Part shown: positions 34,473 to 45,500 of the stretch, in pieces | How the letters are laid out: every line of letters starts with the position of its first letter | Position numbering within the stretch: position 1 is the first letter of the stretch | Origin: Parascedosporium putredinis | Lineage: Eukaryota > Ascomycota > Sordariomycetes > Microascales > Microascaceae | Length of the DNA: 64,000 bases | Assembly (NCBI GenBank): GCA_949357655.1 | Contig: CASHTG010000021.1 | Location: 372,001 to 436,000 of the forward strand | Direction: 5' to 3' | The notes under the pieces: model-generated | Database searches by the model: none | What the model saw: only the letters and a program-made list of their open reading frames with translations | Told to the model about the DNA's origin: nothing | Position numbers and translations under genes: made by a program

Positions 34473-36928
34473 TTACAATTCTATCAAGCTCTCTTCTACG
34501 ACAGGTTGCTGCTGCTTCGGAGGCTCTTGGGGATACCCTCCATATCCATGCGCTTGAGGAGGTTGTTGCCATTGCTGAAGGGAGGCGCTGCCTGCGTTTG
34601 AAGAGGGGCTGGTGTTGGTTCTGCTGTTGTGGTACCGAAGGCTGCCAGTAAGGGTTCTGTTGTGGGGGCGGTTGTTGGTGTGGGATCTGGGGTGTTTGTT
34701 GGGGCGACTGGACGGGCTGGCTGGGCTGAGAGGGAGCTGGCTGGGGAGTCGGCTGGTACGGTTGGGATGGTTGGTGTAGCGTGGGATAGGGTGACTGAGT
34801 GGCGTCGGATGCCGGCGCAAGAGATGGGACGGGTTGGCCAGGTTGTTGGGTGGGTGGTTGTTGTTGATAATAGTAGGTTGTGTCTGGTACATTGGGAGGG
34901 GCGGAGGGTGACGGGGTCGGCTGGCTAGGGATGCTGGGGTGTCTCGATTGCGCATCGACCGGAGGGTATTGGGGCTGTTGCGGTTGTTGCTGCTGCGAAT
35001 ACTGCCCTCCGGGCCGGGTGGGCCCGAAGGAGCGGGTGCCTGCCAGCTATCACTCCTCTGAGGCGGATACGACGGCTGAACATGGCTGGGGACGGGGTAC
35101 GCGGGTTGTGAAGGCGGTTGCGGGGGATAGTGATGTGCTGGCGCTGGCGCGCGCCCGTAATCCTGGCGCTGCTCCCCGTGTAAAGTTCTCGGCTGGCCCT
35201 GGCACGTTAGGGCCGCTGGTATGAAGGGTGGGATACGGTCCAGCGGATTGTCGTGGGGGCCAGGGTTGTACCCGCCGAGGGTATGCTGTCCATAGGCCTT
35301 GGAAAGACGCTCCTCAAGCATTCTGTCATAATATCGAACCACGGTAGACAACTTCGCATGAAGGTCCAGCAGGGTATCTACCACCTCGTGCGTTAGTCGA
35401 CCTTGTTGCTTCCGAGCTCAATCAGTGGGGAACGGGAACAGATAGATTCTTACCATGCTTGCTCATTGTCTCTCCGTAGGTACGTGCTAGCTTTGGCCGT
35501 AACGCACCAATGCTATCGTATAGCTCCTGGATCTGAGGTTCCCTTAGGATCGTTCCGGGAGGCTGGGTCTGTAGCCGGTCCACCAAGGTCGCAAACAAAT
35601 TGATATTCTCCGCCTCGATGGGAGTAAGCTCATAATCATTCTTGGGGAGCGTCAGAGGCACGGAAGACGTAGTGGCAGGGCCGTGTGTTTGTTGCTTTAA
35701 AGCAGCAGAATGTTTTTGTTTCTGCTCCTCCATATCGGCGAGCGACGCCGCAATCGCCCTTTTCAGGTCATCGTCCTCTTCCTCTTCAGGGGCCGACTTG
35801 GAGGCGTCAAAGTGCCCGTTGACCTTGGCCGTAGACGATGCCTTTTGGCTGGAGTCGACATAACCTCGAGAATAACTCTTCACTTCTTCCAAGCTCATCT
35901 CTAAAGCTCGTCGAAGATCGTCGTCAATGACTTCGTCTACGCGAGCGCTCCTCGGCTGCATGGCGGATGTGCTTCGGGTCTTATGCGGGTATGTCGGAGC
36001 CCGGTCTACCGAGGACTTGGTCGTAAGCTTCGCATAACACCCATCGTCAACCCGAACAGGCGTTTTGATGCCAAGATGAGGGAGGGGTATGGTCTTGGTC
36101 GAGCACTGTTGATCGAAGCAGTTACCGCAGTTGCGGCAGTGGTGCTTGCGGTTGGTGAAGGTAAAGGCGGTACGGCATCGCATGCATACATCAGAATCGA
36201 TCCACTCGGGTGGCTGTGGTCCCGCGAAACAACAAGTTAGTGTATGGTGCGCAAGGGTGCTATGGGGAAGGGAGGGGGTCGGGGGTGTCTTACGGCGCTC
36301 GAGTCGATCATATTGCTAGAGATGGTAATCTTGGGAGGAAACTGATAGCCTTCTCTCTTCATGGTATTATACACTTGGTTAATATAGGATAGCTCGTGTC
36401 GTCCTTCGGTAGCGGTCGCCCAGGCCTGGATGTGTTCGAGAATCTGTTCTCGGACCTCAAGGTTAACGGCTGCGGGTCCCACAGCTTGTAGGAGGGATGT
36501 TAAGTTGTCCATAAACTCGCGCGATGCGATTTCCTTCAAGAAGTGGTCTCCCCGTTTTTGACGCAGGTATCTGTAAGCTATGTCGGGCGCCCCCAAAAGT
36601 TAGGGTTAGCAAAGGCAAAGCGCTTCCTAGAGGCCGGCCGGGGGAAGCGCGAGGAACTTACGTTAAGCGCGCTAAGCTGGACGTTGGGATTTTGTTGCCA
36701 ATACGCTTTTGAGGGACCTCATAGCCTCTAGGGGTTGAACCGTCTTCGATCGGATAACATCGGAAATTTCGAGATTGAGTGCGATGTCCTCCTGCAGAGT
36801 GCTGTGCGTTAGTGATCAGGCCGTCCAAGGTTGCCGATGAGGGGAGCTCCTTACAAGCTACTACTAGTCGCCTTGTCGATTTGCTCGTCCAGGGCCGTAT
36901 TGGCCGATGATGACCACCAGCTCATCAT
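34473..36928 (-). CDS. VPS27: ESCRT-0 subunit Vps27
   Basis: Binds ubiquitinated cargo and PI3P on endosomes and starts sorting into multivesicular bodies. Start at 36928 (MMSWWSSSANTALDEQ). Introns are 36792-36854, 36578-36661, 36214-36293 and 35378-35453. The VHS domain covers exons 1-3 (ATSSSLEDIALNLEISDVI, LTDTCVKNGGDHF). A FYVE finger follows (WIDSD, RKHHCRNCG, RVDDGC). There are two ubiquitin-interacting motifs (DDDLRRALEMSLEE and EDDDLKRAIAASLADME). A helical block ([20 protein letters not shown]) comes before a long Gln/Pro-rich tail that ends EESLIEL, a clathrin-box-like motif known from yeast Vps27. Frame breaks lie at T4 runs 36690-36693 and 36707-36710, at C4 36550-36553, and in the Q/P-rich tail (about 35010 to 34560, where QYSQQQQPQQPQYPP lies in another frame). 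Each resolved break needs one added base. The full domain set makes this certain. Confidence 0.95.
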
Positions 36929-37382
36929 GCTTTCTAGGTGGACTGGAAGAGGTGCGAGTGTGAGGTTGATAGGTGGGGAGCGGGAATATGGAGGTGGGAG
37001 GGGAGCCGGGAAATGATGGCGATGCCCGGATGGCTTGAGATGGACAGTGACACAGCGGGTGGTAAACAGCAAGGGCAAACAAATTCTTGGCAAGGCGGAA
37101 ACGCAAAAACGGAGAAAAGAAATTAGGAGAGGGAATCTAGGCAGTTCACAGGCTGCAATATGGAGGACTGTCTGCCAGGCTGTGGCGGAAAAGCTGATGG
37201 AACAAAAGTGGTAGCCTTGGAGTTGGTTTCGTGATGGTGGTGGTGATGGCGACTGGGGAGCTGACGTTGTTCATCTGGCTGGTTTCTGCACGTGCAGCTT
37301 AGTTTGGCGGCGGACGCTCAGGCAACTCCAGAGGTACTTGGTACACCCGCTCCACCTGAAGTACCTTCCCATCAAGGGCTGC

Positions 37383-37406
37383 CAAGCGGGCAAGCGGGCA
37401 AGCGGG
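37383..37406. repeat. Tandem 8-mer (caagcggg), three copies
   Basis: Three perfect copies lie in the VPS27/deubiquitinase intergenic region. Confidence 0.85.
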
Positions 37407-38528
37407 CAGTGTGCTGTACCCAACTTCAATGTTCCTTCCCCGCCATCTTCGCCTCCCGACTGGATCCATTTGCCATCGATGGTCAATGACCCATGACTCT
37501 ACATGCCTCTACATTGAGCGGGAAACAGCCACTGAACCAGGGCCTGCCAAAGAGCTCGCATTTGAAATGCAGGACCTCAGCGATGAATGGATGAGATCTC
37601 GGGTTGTGCGGCCTCGACGAAATCAGCTGGGATGGGTATCATTGATTTCAGGGTTCCTTTTCCCTCGCTCATCTAATGCTCTCTAGGTCTATCCGCACTC
37701 GATACCATTGAATAGACTTGAGCATCCGATTGATGGGGTTTAGCGACACTAGGGTACCCACTCCTCTATACTTGTAGCACAATAAGGTCTGGTCAAGTTC
37801 GAGGCTGGTTCGGAATATGGCTGCCTTGAGCTCGTACAAGTACTCGAACGCTTTTAATCCCCAAGTTTTCATCTGCATCAAGCTAGTTGATCGAGGCGCC
37901 AAACATGTCCACTTCGAAACTCCATCCCGTCGACACACATGGCCCATGGCACCAGTTAACAATAGATGAATACCATCCCGAGCAGTTCGATGTCATTATT
38001 GAGGTGAATATTGCCATCATTTCTAATGAGCGAAAGGAGTATATTTCTGGATTAATCCCGATACTATCCACTGCTGTGAATGCGACAGGACGACGGGAGA
38101 TGTGCACCCTGGAAATCCATCTGGCTGATGCTTCCAAGTTTTTGTTTGCCCCTCAGTGTTTGCTGCGGCGCTGGCTCTCGAATCAACCAAATGATTAGGT
38201 ACTCTCACGTTTTGCACAAGCTTGAATGAAGCGGGCTTTGGGGCTTCGACTGGGGCTCGACTGGGCTGGGGCATTGACAAATCCTGTGCTGGATCCCATA
38301 GATTCTGGATTGATTTGAAGAGAATCAATTGCGGGGTGTTTTCTATGTTTGGTTCATTCATTCCTCATTGACCCTACTCTGAGTTGGCCAGCGGAATCTA
38401 AAGGTACTGAAACACTCGATTAATATACCTTGAAACCCACTACAAGGGCCCAAAGATGACCAATTCCCCAAGCCAGCGCCCCCTCAACCCGCTCCACATT
38501 GGCGCTGGCATCAATTGATTGATGAGAG

Positions 38529-38560
38529 AAGGGGCCAGGGAAGGGGCCAGGAAGGGGCCA
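38529..38560. repeat. Short repeat, ggggccaggaa units
   Basis: Three closely spaced aaggggcca units lie upstream of the deubiquitinase gene. Confidence 0.7.
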
Positions 38561-39314
38561 CCGGGCTGGCCACCCCTCCCTCAGGGTCAGTGTGAGTGGG
38601 CTTGAGTGGGCTTGGGTGGGCGTGGGAGGCTCTGGATCCCGCCTTGGTCCAGCCAATGTGCTTTTGCAACCCAGAAATGGAACAGCGGTTCTTCAAGAAC
38701 GCTGACTTGCAACACTGCGGCATTCTCGTCATCGTCTCTCGGCAGCAGAGTGCCTCATCCGCCCTTGGCCGAATCCCAAGAATGTGACCAAAAGTCAGTC
38801 CATGACGGAAACGACCTCTCCATGCTCTCCATCTCCGCGTCATTCCCTCCGCCGCCACCGATGCTTTCGGCACTGCTAAATATTCTCGCATTCTAGTTCC
38901 TACCTCCTTGCCACACATCCTTTGTTCTTTCGCATTCCCCTCCTTGGAGAGAGGGCCACCCAGGCCGACACACGGCGGGGACCCGAATCGCTGAGCCGCG
39001 CATCCGCAATGACAACCTTTCTTTTACCCGACCAAATTCATACTTAGACTCTCGTGCATGCCCTTCCCCTACCTCTCGCTTCTCGACGCCTCCCTGACAC
39101 CTGCCGTCACCATCTCTCATTAGCTCTAACCCCACCGACCGTCCTTTTCCACCCCGCCGTGACAGCCTAAGCCGTGACTCCATCGCCAGCCCGTCACGTT
39201 TGCGCTGATTCCCCAAGGCTCGAGAACACGCCGTGGCCACAAGGGCTAGCGCGCCCAGACCAATATACTCCCTATCGCTCCAGAGAGCCTACCGATCAGC
39301 TCTCCCCGCGACCC

Positions 39315-42300
39315 ATGTACGTGGCGAGCAATGGTGCAAACGGCTTCGCCGGCAGCTATGGCGGAGGCAAGCTCGGCGGAGGGCAGCCTTCCTCGAGGGG
39401 CCCTCTGCCGCACATTAGCGACCTGACCTCGGTTTCTGCTGGCGTTGACCCCAATCTCCCCATTCGGAAGCTTCTCGAAGCGGGGGATGGGTGCATGCGC
39501 CAAGCCGATACGTGGGTAACGTTCAACCGGCCGGATCTTGCACTCCAGGAATACATACGAGGCTACATAATCGCGATTCAGATCATCCCGCACCACAAGG
39601 AGTATGTCTCTCTTCGTCGAGACAGGGGGGCAGGGCCGGCTTTATGAAGCGCTTCAACACAAAATCAGAACTGCAGACGCCAAGTTCGAGAAAATCAAAG
39701 AAGACATCAAGGCCGACAATGAGAGGACCGGCGTGCAGCCGGTTCAGAAGGGAGCTACGAGACCAGAATCGCCGCGGAGTCCGCCTCCCCCGCCCCCTCC
39801 TCCTAACCATCCACCCCCTCCATCCCCGCCGAGACAAAAACCAGCTGTGCAGCCGAAGCCGCAGGCCCTCCACGGCAACTCTATCCAATCCAATTCGCTC
39901 CATCGCAGAGCCGACTCCGCCGACTTGAATGCCCGTTTCGCCAACTTGAGGGCGCCCTCCACTCAACCTCAACCTCCCCAACAAGATCCGCGGATAAAGA
40001 CGTATCCACTCGTTCCGCCCCCGCCCCTGCACCGAGGGGGTCTTCCCGGCCGCTCAGGAACGCTGCGATCACGGCTGACACCTCGGTGCCAAGCCTTCCG
40101 AAAGTCCCTGATGCCATTTATAGCCCGGCAAGAGGTACTGTGACCTCGGAGGACGCCCAGCTGCCATCAAGCACGCCCCGCGGTCTTTTCAGTCGTACAG
40201 GCTCAAGCACTTCCATCACCGGCCCGCGTAATGGGTCCGTCACATCGCTGGCGCAGCAGTCAACAACGAACGGCATCCGGAGCGCTCGGGGGTCTGTCGA
40301 GTCGAAACCTCCTATGCTGATTCCGGAGACGCCAGCCATCACCCCCGAACAACTATATGACCTAATGCGGTCCAGAAGCGGAGATATTTTACTCATTGAT
40401 GTACGATCTCGAGAAGATTTTGAAAGCGGTCACATTCTCTCCCAGCACACCATATGTATCGAACCGTCGGTTCTCCTTCGGGAGAACATCTCGGCGGGAG
40501 ATATTGGCGAGAGCAACGTTCTAGCCCCTCTCGAAGAGCAAAGGACGTTTGAGCGTCGCGATAAGTTCGAGCTGGTTGTCCTCTACGATGAGGACTCGAA
40601 AATGATCCCATACGTCCCTTCTTCAGACGCTCAAAAGCTCTCGTGTCTCTGAACAGGGCCCTCGTTGACCTAAACTACGACCGAGAGCTACGAAATGCAC
40701 CGAAACTCCTTGAGGGAGGCTTAGATGCCTGGGTCGATCTCATGGGCCCAAACTCGCTCCGCACTCTAGCGTCCGGTAAGACGTCCGCAGCAGCGCTTGG
40801 GGTCCCGTCATGGAGCCTAGGGGCCTCGGGACCAAAGCCAAAGGCATTCGGCGCCAGGCGGTTGTCCACGTACAAGGTGAAGCCGCTGCGGCCGGATGAG
40901 GTGAAGCAATGGGAAGAAACCATCAGGAAGGAGGACATGGATGTGGAACAATCGCCTAATTTTGTCCGATCTACTGAGGATTTCCTCCGAAGGTTCCCGC
41001 CTGTGTTGCTGGAGCAGGAGTCGATGACGTCGAGTTCGCCTTCCGGTCCCGATGGCCTTCCGCGCGTTCCCTCGTCCATAAATGACCAGTTGGCCAAGTA
41101 TGACGAGCTTCCGGTCCCCCAACGCGTCCTGCCCCGGCCATTCCTCGACCTAGTTACAGCGGCCTAAGCCCTCAGGATGACCGGGCCACGGCCACGACTA
41201 TGATGGTCCAGCCCCAGTCGCCGCTCCAGGTGCCGGCAGGGGCGGTTCTCACGGCCAGCATTTTACCGGTCTTCACAATTCGGGAGTTTGGTGTTATGCC
41301 AATAGCATGCTGCAGGTACTTCGGGTAACGCCAGGCTTCGGCCGCGAGCTGGTTGAGTGGCGGCGCGGAAGCAAATGGCAGATGCCCTCGGAACCGCAGC
41401 TCATGATGAATATCGTGGCCAACCTGTTCCAGTGGATGGATGCGGGATGCTTCCAGGTCATGAGAGCGAGGACACTAATGGTAAGTTGCGCCATCTGTTT
41501 CCCTTTTTCCTTTCTTTTTTGGGGCGGGATTTTCTTCTTTCCCTCGCTGGGGGCATGGATGCAGCCCTCCGGCAAGACCCCATCACACTCTTCATTCTTC
41601 GCTAGGCCTACTCGCCGTTCACCGTCCCCCTATTTCCTGAGGAGAGTCCACGCGATGCTAATCACCGCCTTCATCTTGTAGGAATACACTGAGCATCTTA
41701 CCAAAGGCGGGCCGATCGAGTTTGGAAACTCTAGGGACCAGCAGGACACGGCTGAGTATCTGGATTTCCTCTTCACGAATATGGATACGGAAACCAACCT
41801 GCTCAGCGCGGCGCCGCCGGCAACCATCCCACCATCACCACCCCTACATCAAACAGCCCTCCGACAGGACAAGAAAAAGCGATCAAGGCTTGGAATAAGC
41901 ATCTCTTGATCAAGTCGGATAGCATCATCGACAGGTACTTTAGGGGCTAGAGCAGTATACTCTCCGGTGCAGTTGTAGGCACGAAGTGGTTACAATGGAG
42001 CCTAGTATCATCCTTGCGCTCCCCGTCACCCCGGGGCTCAACACCCTCGACCAACTCCTAAAGGACGCGTACTCTACGGACCCACAGCCCGTCCCGGACT
42101 ACAAGTGCGACTCGTGCAAGGCGCTCACGGTGTCGCGCAGGACGCTCCTCGCGCGGCTCCCCGAGATCCTCATCATCCAACTCAACCGGTTCAGAATGAA
42201 CAGGACCAAGGTGATGCAAAAATTGAGTTCCCGATGGAGCTCAACATGGAGCCATACTACCTCCCCAAGACCGAACGGGGCTTTGGGGCGCAAAAGGTGA

Positions 42301-42563
42301 ACGATTTTGGTTGGGGCCAGGAGTTCAAGTACCGGTGCTACGGCATCATCGTACACCAAGGCCGCCAGATGACCAGTGGGCATTATTACTCGTATGTTCG
42401 CACGGAGAAGATGACGGACGGGTCTTGGTACCACTGCAACGACCAAGCGGTGAAGCAGATCAAAATGACGCCCAAGTTGTTGAAGGACAAGATATATGCC
42501 GATGATTCTGCCGTGCCGTACCTCCTATTCTACCAGCGCAAGAGGATTATAGGCGGATCCTAG
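39315..42563 (+). CDS. Ubiquitin-specific protease with rhodanese domain (Doa4/Ubp4-like)
   Basis: Deubiquitinase of the Doa4/USP8 type, expected to remove ubiquitin from cargo at endosomes and recycle it. Start taken at 39315 (MYVASNGANGFAGSY); an in-frame ATG at 39174 is possible. Order: an N-terminal USP8-like helical domain (KLLEAGDGCMRQADTWVTF, then RLYEALQHKIRTADAKFEK), a Pro-rich linker, a rhodanese-like domain (DILLIDVRSREDFESGHI), and a USP catalytic domain. The Cys box reads TGLHNSGVWCYANSMLQ, the zinc pairs are CSC and CDSC, and the His box is MTSGHYYSYVR. One intron at 41481-41681. Frame breaks: G6 39625-39630 (two bases), C4 39976-39979, A4 40633-40636, C4 41132-41135, G4 41239-41242, a break near 41820, G4 41943-41946 and near 42210. 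Nearly all are repaired by added bases in runs. Length about 1,016 residues. The family is certain; the exact orthologue is likely. Confidence 0.9.
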
Positions 42564-45500
42564 AGAGGACGCGCAAAGGCCTGATGCCGCTGCGTCGTCG
42601 CACACGAGAGGCCTGTATTGGACGTGGCGGGCGTGGGGGCACATAGCTTGCTCTTTACATTTTTTTCCTTTTCTTCTTTTTATCCTCGAGAGACGAGGCT
42701 TACGCTCGCAGCCCGAGTTCGCAGAGGCCAGGCCGCAACGAACTCCGGGCAGCCTGTAAATACACCACACCCACGTTCATCCGTCTTTTCTTTGTTCGCT
42801 TCCTTGCCCTTTTCACTAGCGCGAACGGGCGGGTTTTCTGGGGTTTCCTTGGGTTCCCTAGAGAGTAAAGGGGAGAAGACCGGGGGCGGTTCTGAGCCAG
42901 GTCAGGGAGAGAAGTGGTGGTCAAGCATGCAACGAGGAGAATGGTGTCAACGTCATGATAAGCTTTTGTGTTCTCTTTTTATCCTCTCTATGTCTCCCCT
43001 TTTCTTCTTCGTTCTTCGTGTTTTCTTGTTTTGACGCGGTTGATGAGAAAAAGAATACCCATTCGAGAGCCAGCCCACGACCGTGTTTCCGACCTCGTTT
43101 CGTCTCATTGCATATGCTCCAGCGTACCATCTTTACACGTTTGCACGGGTCATCTTCATCTTCATGATGCGGGTCTTCTTTTGTTTCCTCCTTTTTTATA
43201 AACCCTTGTCACGCCTAGTTGCTATTTCCGCTGGAGCCCTACTAGCTCTAATACATCAGCTTCCCCCATTCGCCAATGGGAATTCAAAGAGGGTTTAATA
43301 GGATAAGAGCTATCTATTCTCACTGTCGAAGGGGAGAAAAAAAAAGAGAAAACCGCGCCTTGGTTCCTTTTTCTCCCGTTTTGTCCAAATTTCTCCTCCC
43401 TGACATGTGAAGATGGATACAAACTGGGGGAACCACAAATTTGGTTTCGCCGCACCGACGACGGGTGCAAATAGTATGTTATTTATATCCAAGGAGGGTT
43501 TAAGGTCCCCCACCTCTGCTAGTTCCAGAAAGAAAAAAAGCTGTCGGTTAACCGCGGGCGGCTTTGCGCCACGGCCGCTCCTGGTGGCGGTCTCCCGGGC
43601 TTCGAGACCTTTCCCTCTTCTCAGCTTCAGCTGCTTAGCATCGTTTCCTCCCTTGAGTGTTTTGGGATGAGGACCTTTTTTTCTTTCTTCTCACCACCTC
43701 TACCCTTACACTTTTTACTTTTGTAGGCCAGCCATTTTTCCTCACTGGAAAGGGAAAGTGGCGTGAGATGTCTGCTGGCGCCCCCATTGCCGCCAAGCTC
43801 TCCCGGGAACAACGGACGGAGGGAGGGAGGGACCCGCGCTTGAGGAGAGCGCGGGCCATGAAACTATAGGGCGACCGGCGTTGTAGCAAGGTTCATGTCT
43901 CGGTCGATGGCGACGACGAAGCGAGCAAGTCAATAGCATCACGGGCTTGTATGGTGAATTTTCTTTTGTTATAAATGGGGAGCAAAGGAAAATACGCGAG
44001 GGGCCCATACCATATGCTAGAGTAGAACGGTGGAAAGGAGCTGAATGGAAACTGTCTTGGAAAAGATTCACGATATCGATCTTTCCCACTCGGGGTGAGA
44101 ACGTGGGGAATGCTCTAGAGGCCTTGTCTAGATCTTGTCTCTAGATCAGACGGTTTCTACCACGCGTGCCATCGTGCCATTTTCCTTGCCAGTAGACGAC
44201 CACTGCTTATCTGTCCCATGGACTAAAGATGCGTTTGACGTTACCGTCTAACCCTCGCTTCACAAGCTTTCCTTCCGTGGACTAGGCTACCCGGCACGGA
44301 TCCTACCAAAAATGGTGAAGAGCAAAAGGGTAATATAAAAAAAAATTTGCTGGCGGTAGCGTGCATCTGAAAAGTTCAGCGACACGTGTAAGTGGTATGA
44401 AGCCGAGTAGAGAGCAAACCTCGGGAGTGCCTTTGACGACGGCTAACAAAGCTCGGGTAGCACGACAATCCTGTGCTTCTTTGTGCTGTTGGAAGGGTCC
44501 TTTTTTCTCTCTTTGTTTCCCTCGTCTAATACTTGATCTTCCTTCTCGCGTTAATTTTAATTCCCGTCCCTTCCCCTTCTCCGGACATTTCTCCCTTTAG
44601 GTATTAGTGAGCGGGTAAGGGAATTGCGTACATCTGTGGGTACATTCGTACCGCGAGGTCAGCACCAGGACAGGCTATTTTAAGCTTCTTTCTATCATTT
44701 CTGGTGGCGCGCCGGACCAGTGCACTGGCTAACTAACAGGTGCAACCGTAATCGTGGAAAGTCTTGCCTTCTTTGGATGTTCCCCTCGAAGCCCTTAACT
44801 CACTCCTCAAAGGCCGGAAGACTAGATCAATGTATTACACCTAGGCTTGTCCCGGGTTTCACGCCTCCTTTGGAAGAATTGCATGTGTCTTGTGTGAATG
44901 GACTCAAAGAGAGGAATGGAGGCTCCTTGTGCCACATGGGAAACTATGGAGAGGTAGAGGCCGGGGAGGTGTCTATGATGTAGTCTACCATCTCAACTGG
45001 CCCGTCGTTGGGGTGTCATCTGACTTGGAGCCAAGAGCTGCGAGACGATCTTTCAGGAAGGGAGAGACTGCTCTTGTGGTTTGTCCTATGTCGTTATTTT
45101 GGGTAGCGTGAAGATGCGGGAGAGGTTGGCGCATGCTGGGCCAAGGCGAACTTTGCAAACCCTCAGCACAGACACTAGCATCCTTTAGAAGGGACTAGAC
45201 GCCCCAATGGTCCCAAGAAGATCCCATAATCGTTGGCTTTTCATCCTCATCTGCTTTTGATCAGATGCTCATATTTGCGACCTCAAGTTTCCACCCCTTC
45301 GAATCCGGCATTAGGAGGGGTTCTCAAGTTAACTATTGGTAGGGCGCGATAAAAACGTGCGAGCGCGAAACCCCTTCTCTTCCCCAGAACGGATCGCAGA
45401 CATAGTTAAAGTTTAGCGGAACGCGTGCGTAAGCGTGCCTAGTTTCTTGCAAGCTTTGAAAACCATGCGATTGCCGTTATTATGGTTGATGGTTCGATTA

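Larger units (their letters stand above)
36929..39314. promoter_or_regulatory. Shared upstream region of VPS27 and the Doa4-type deubiquitinase
   Basis: 2.4 kb between divergent starts. It contains a GTAC-type inverted motif at about 37330-37368, three tandem copies of caagcggg at 37383-37406, and three copies of a ggggcca unit at about 38529-38560. A 103-residue plus-strand frame at 37887-38198 has no recognisable motif and ordinary composition; I do not count it as a gene. The stretch 38880-39310 is C/T-rich, like a promoter or leader for the deubiquitinase. Confidence 0.5.

Noticed and set aside
37887..38198. 103-residue plus-strand frame in the VPS27/deubiquitinase gap
   Set aside because: No recognisable motif, mixed codon use, and an opposing frame of similar length on the minus strand.
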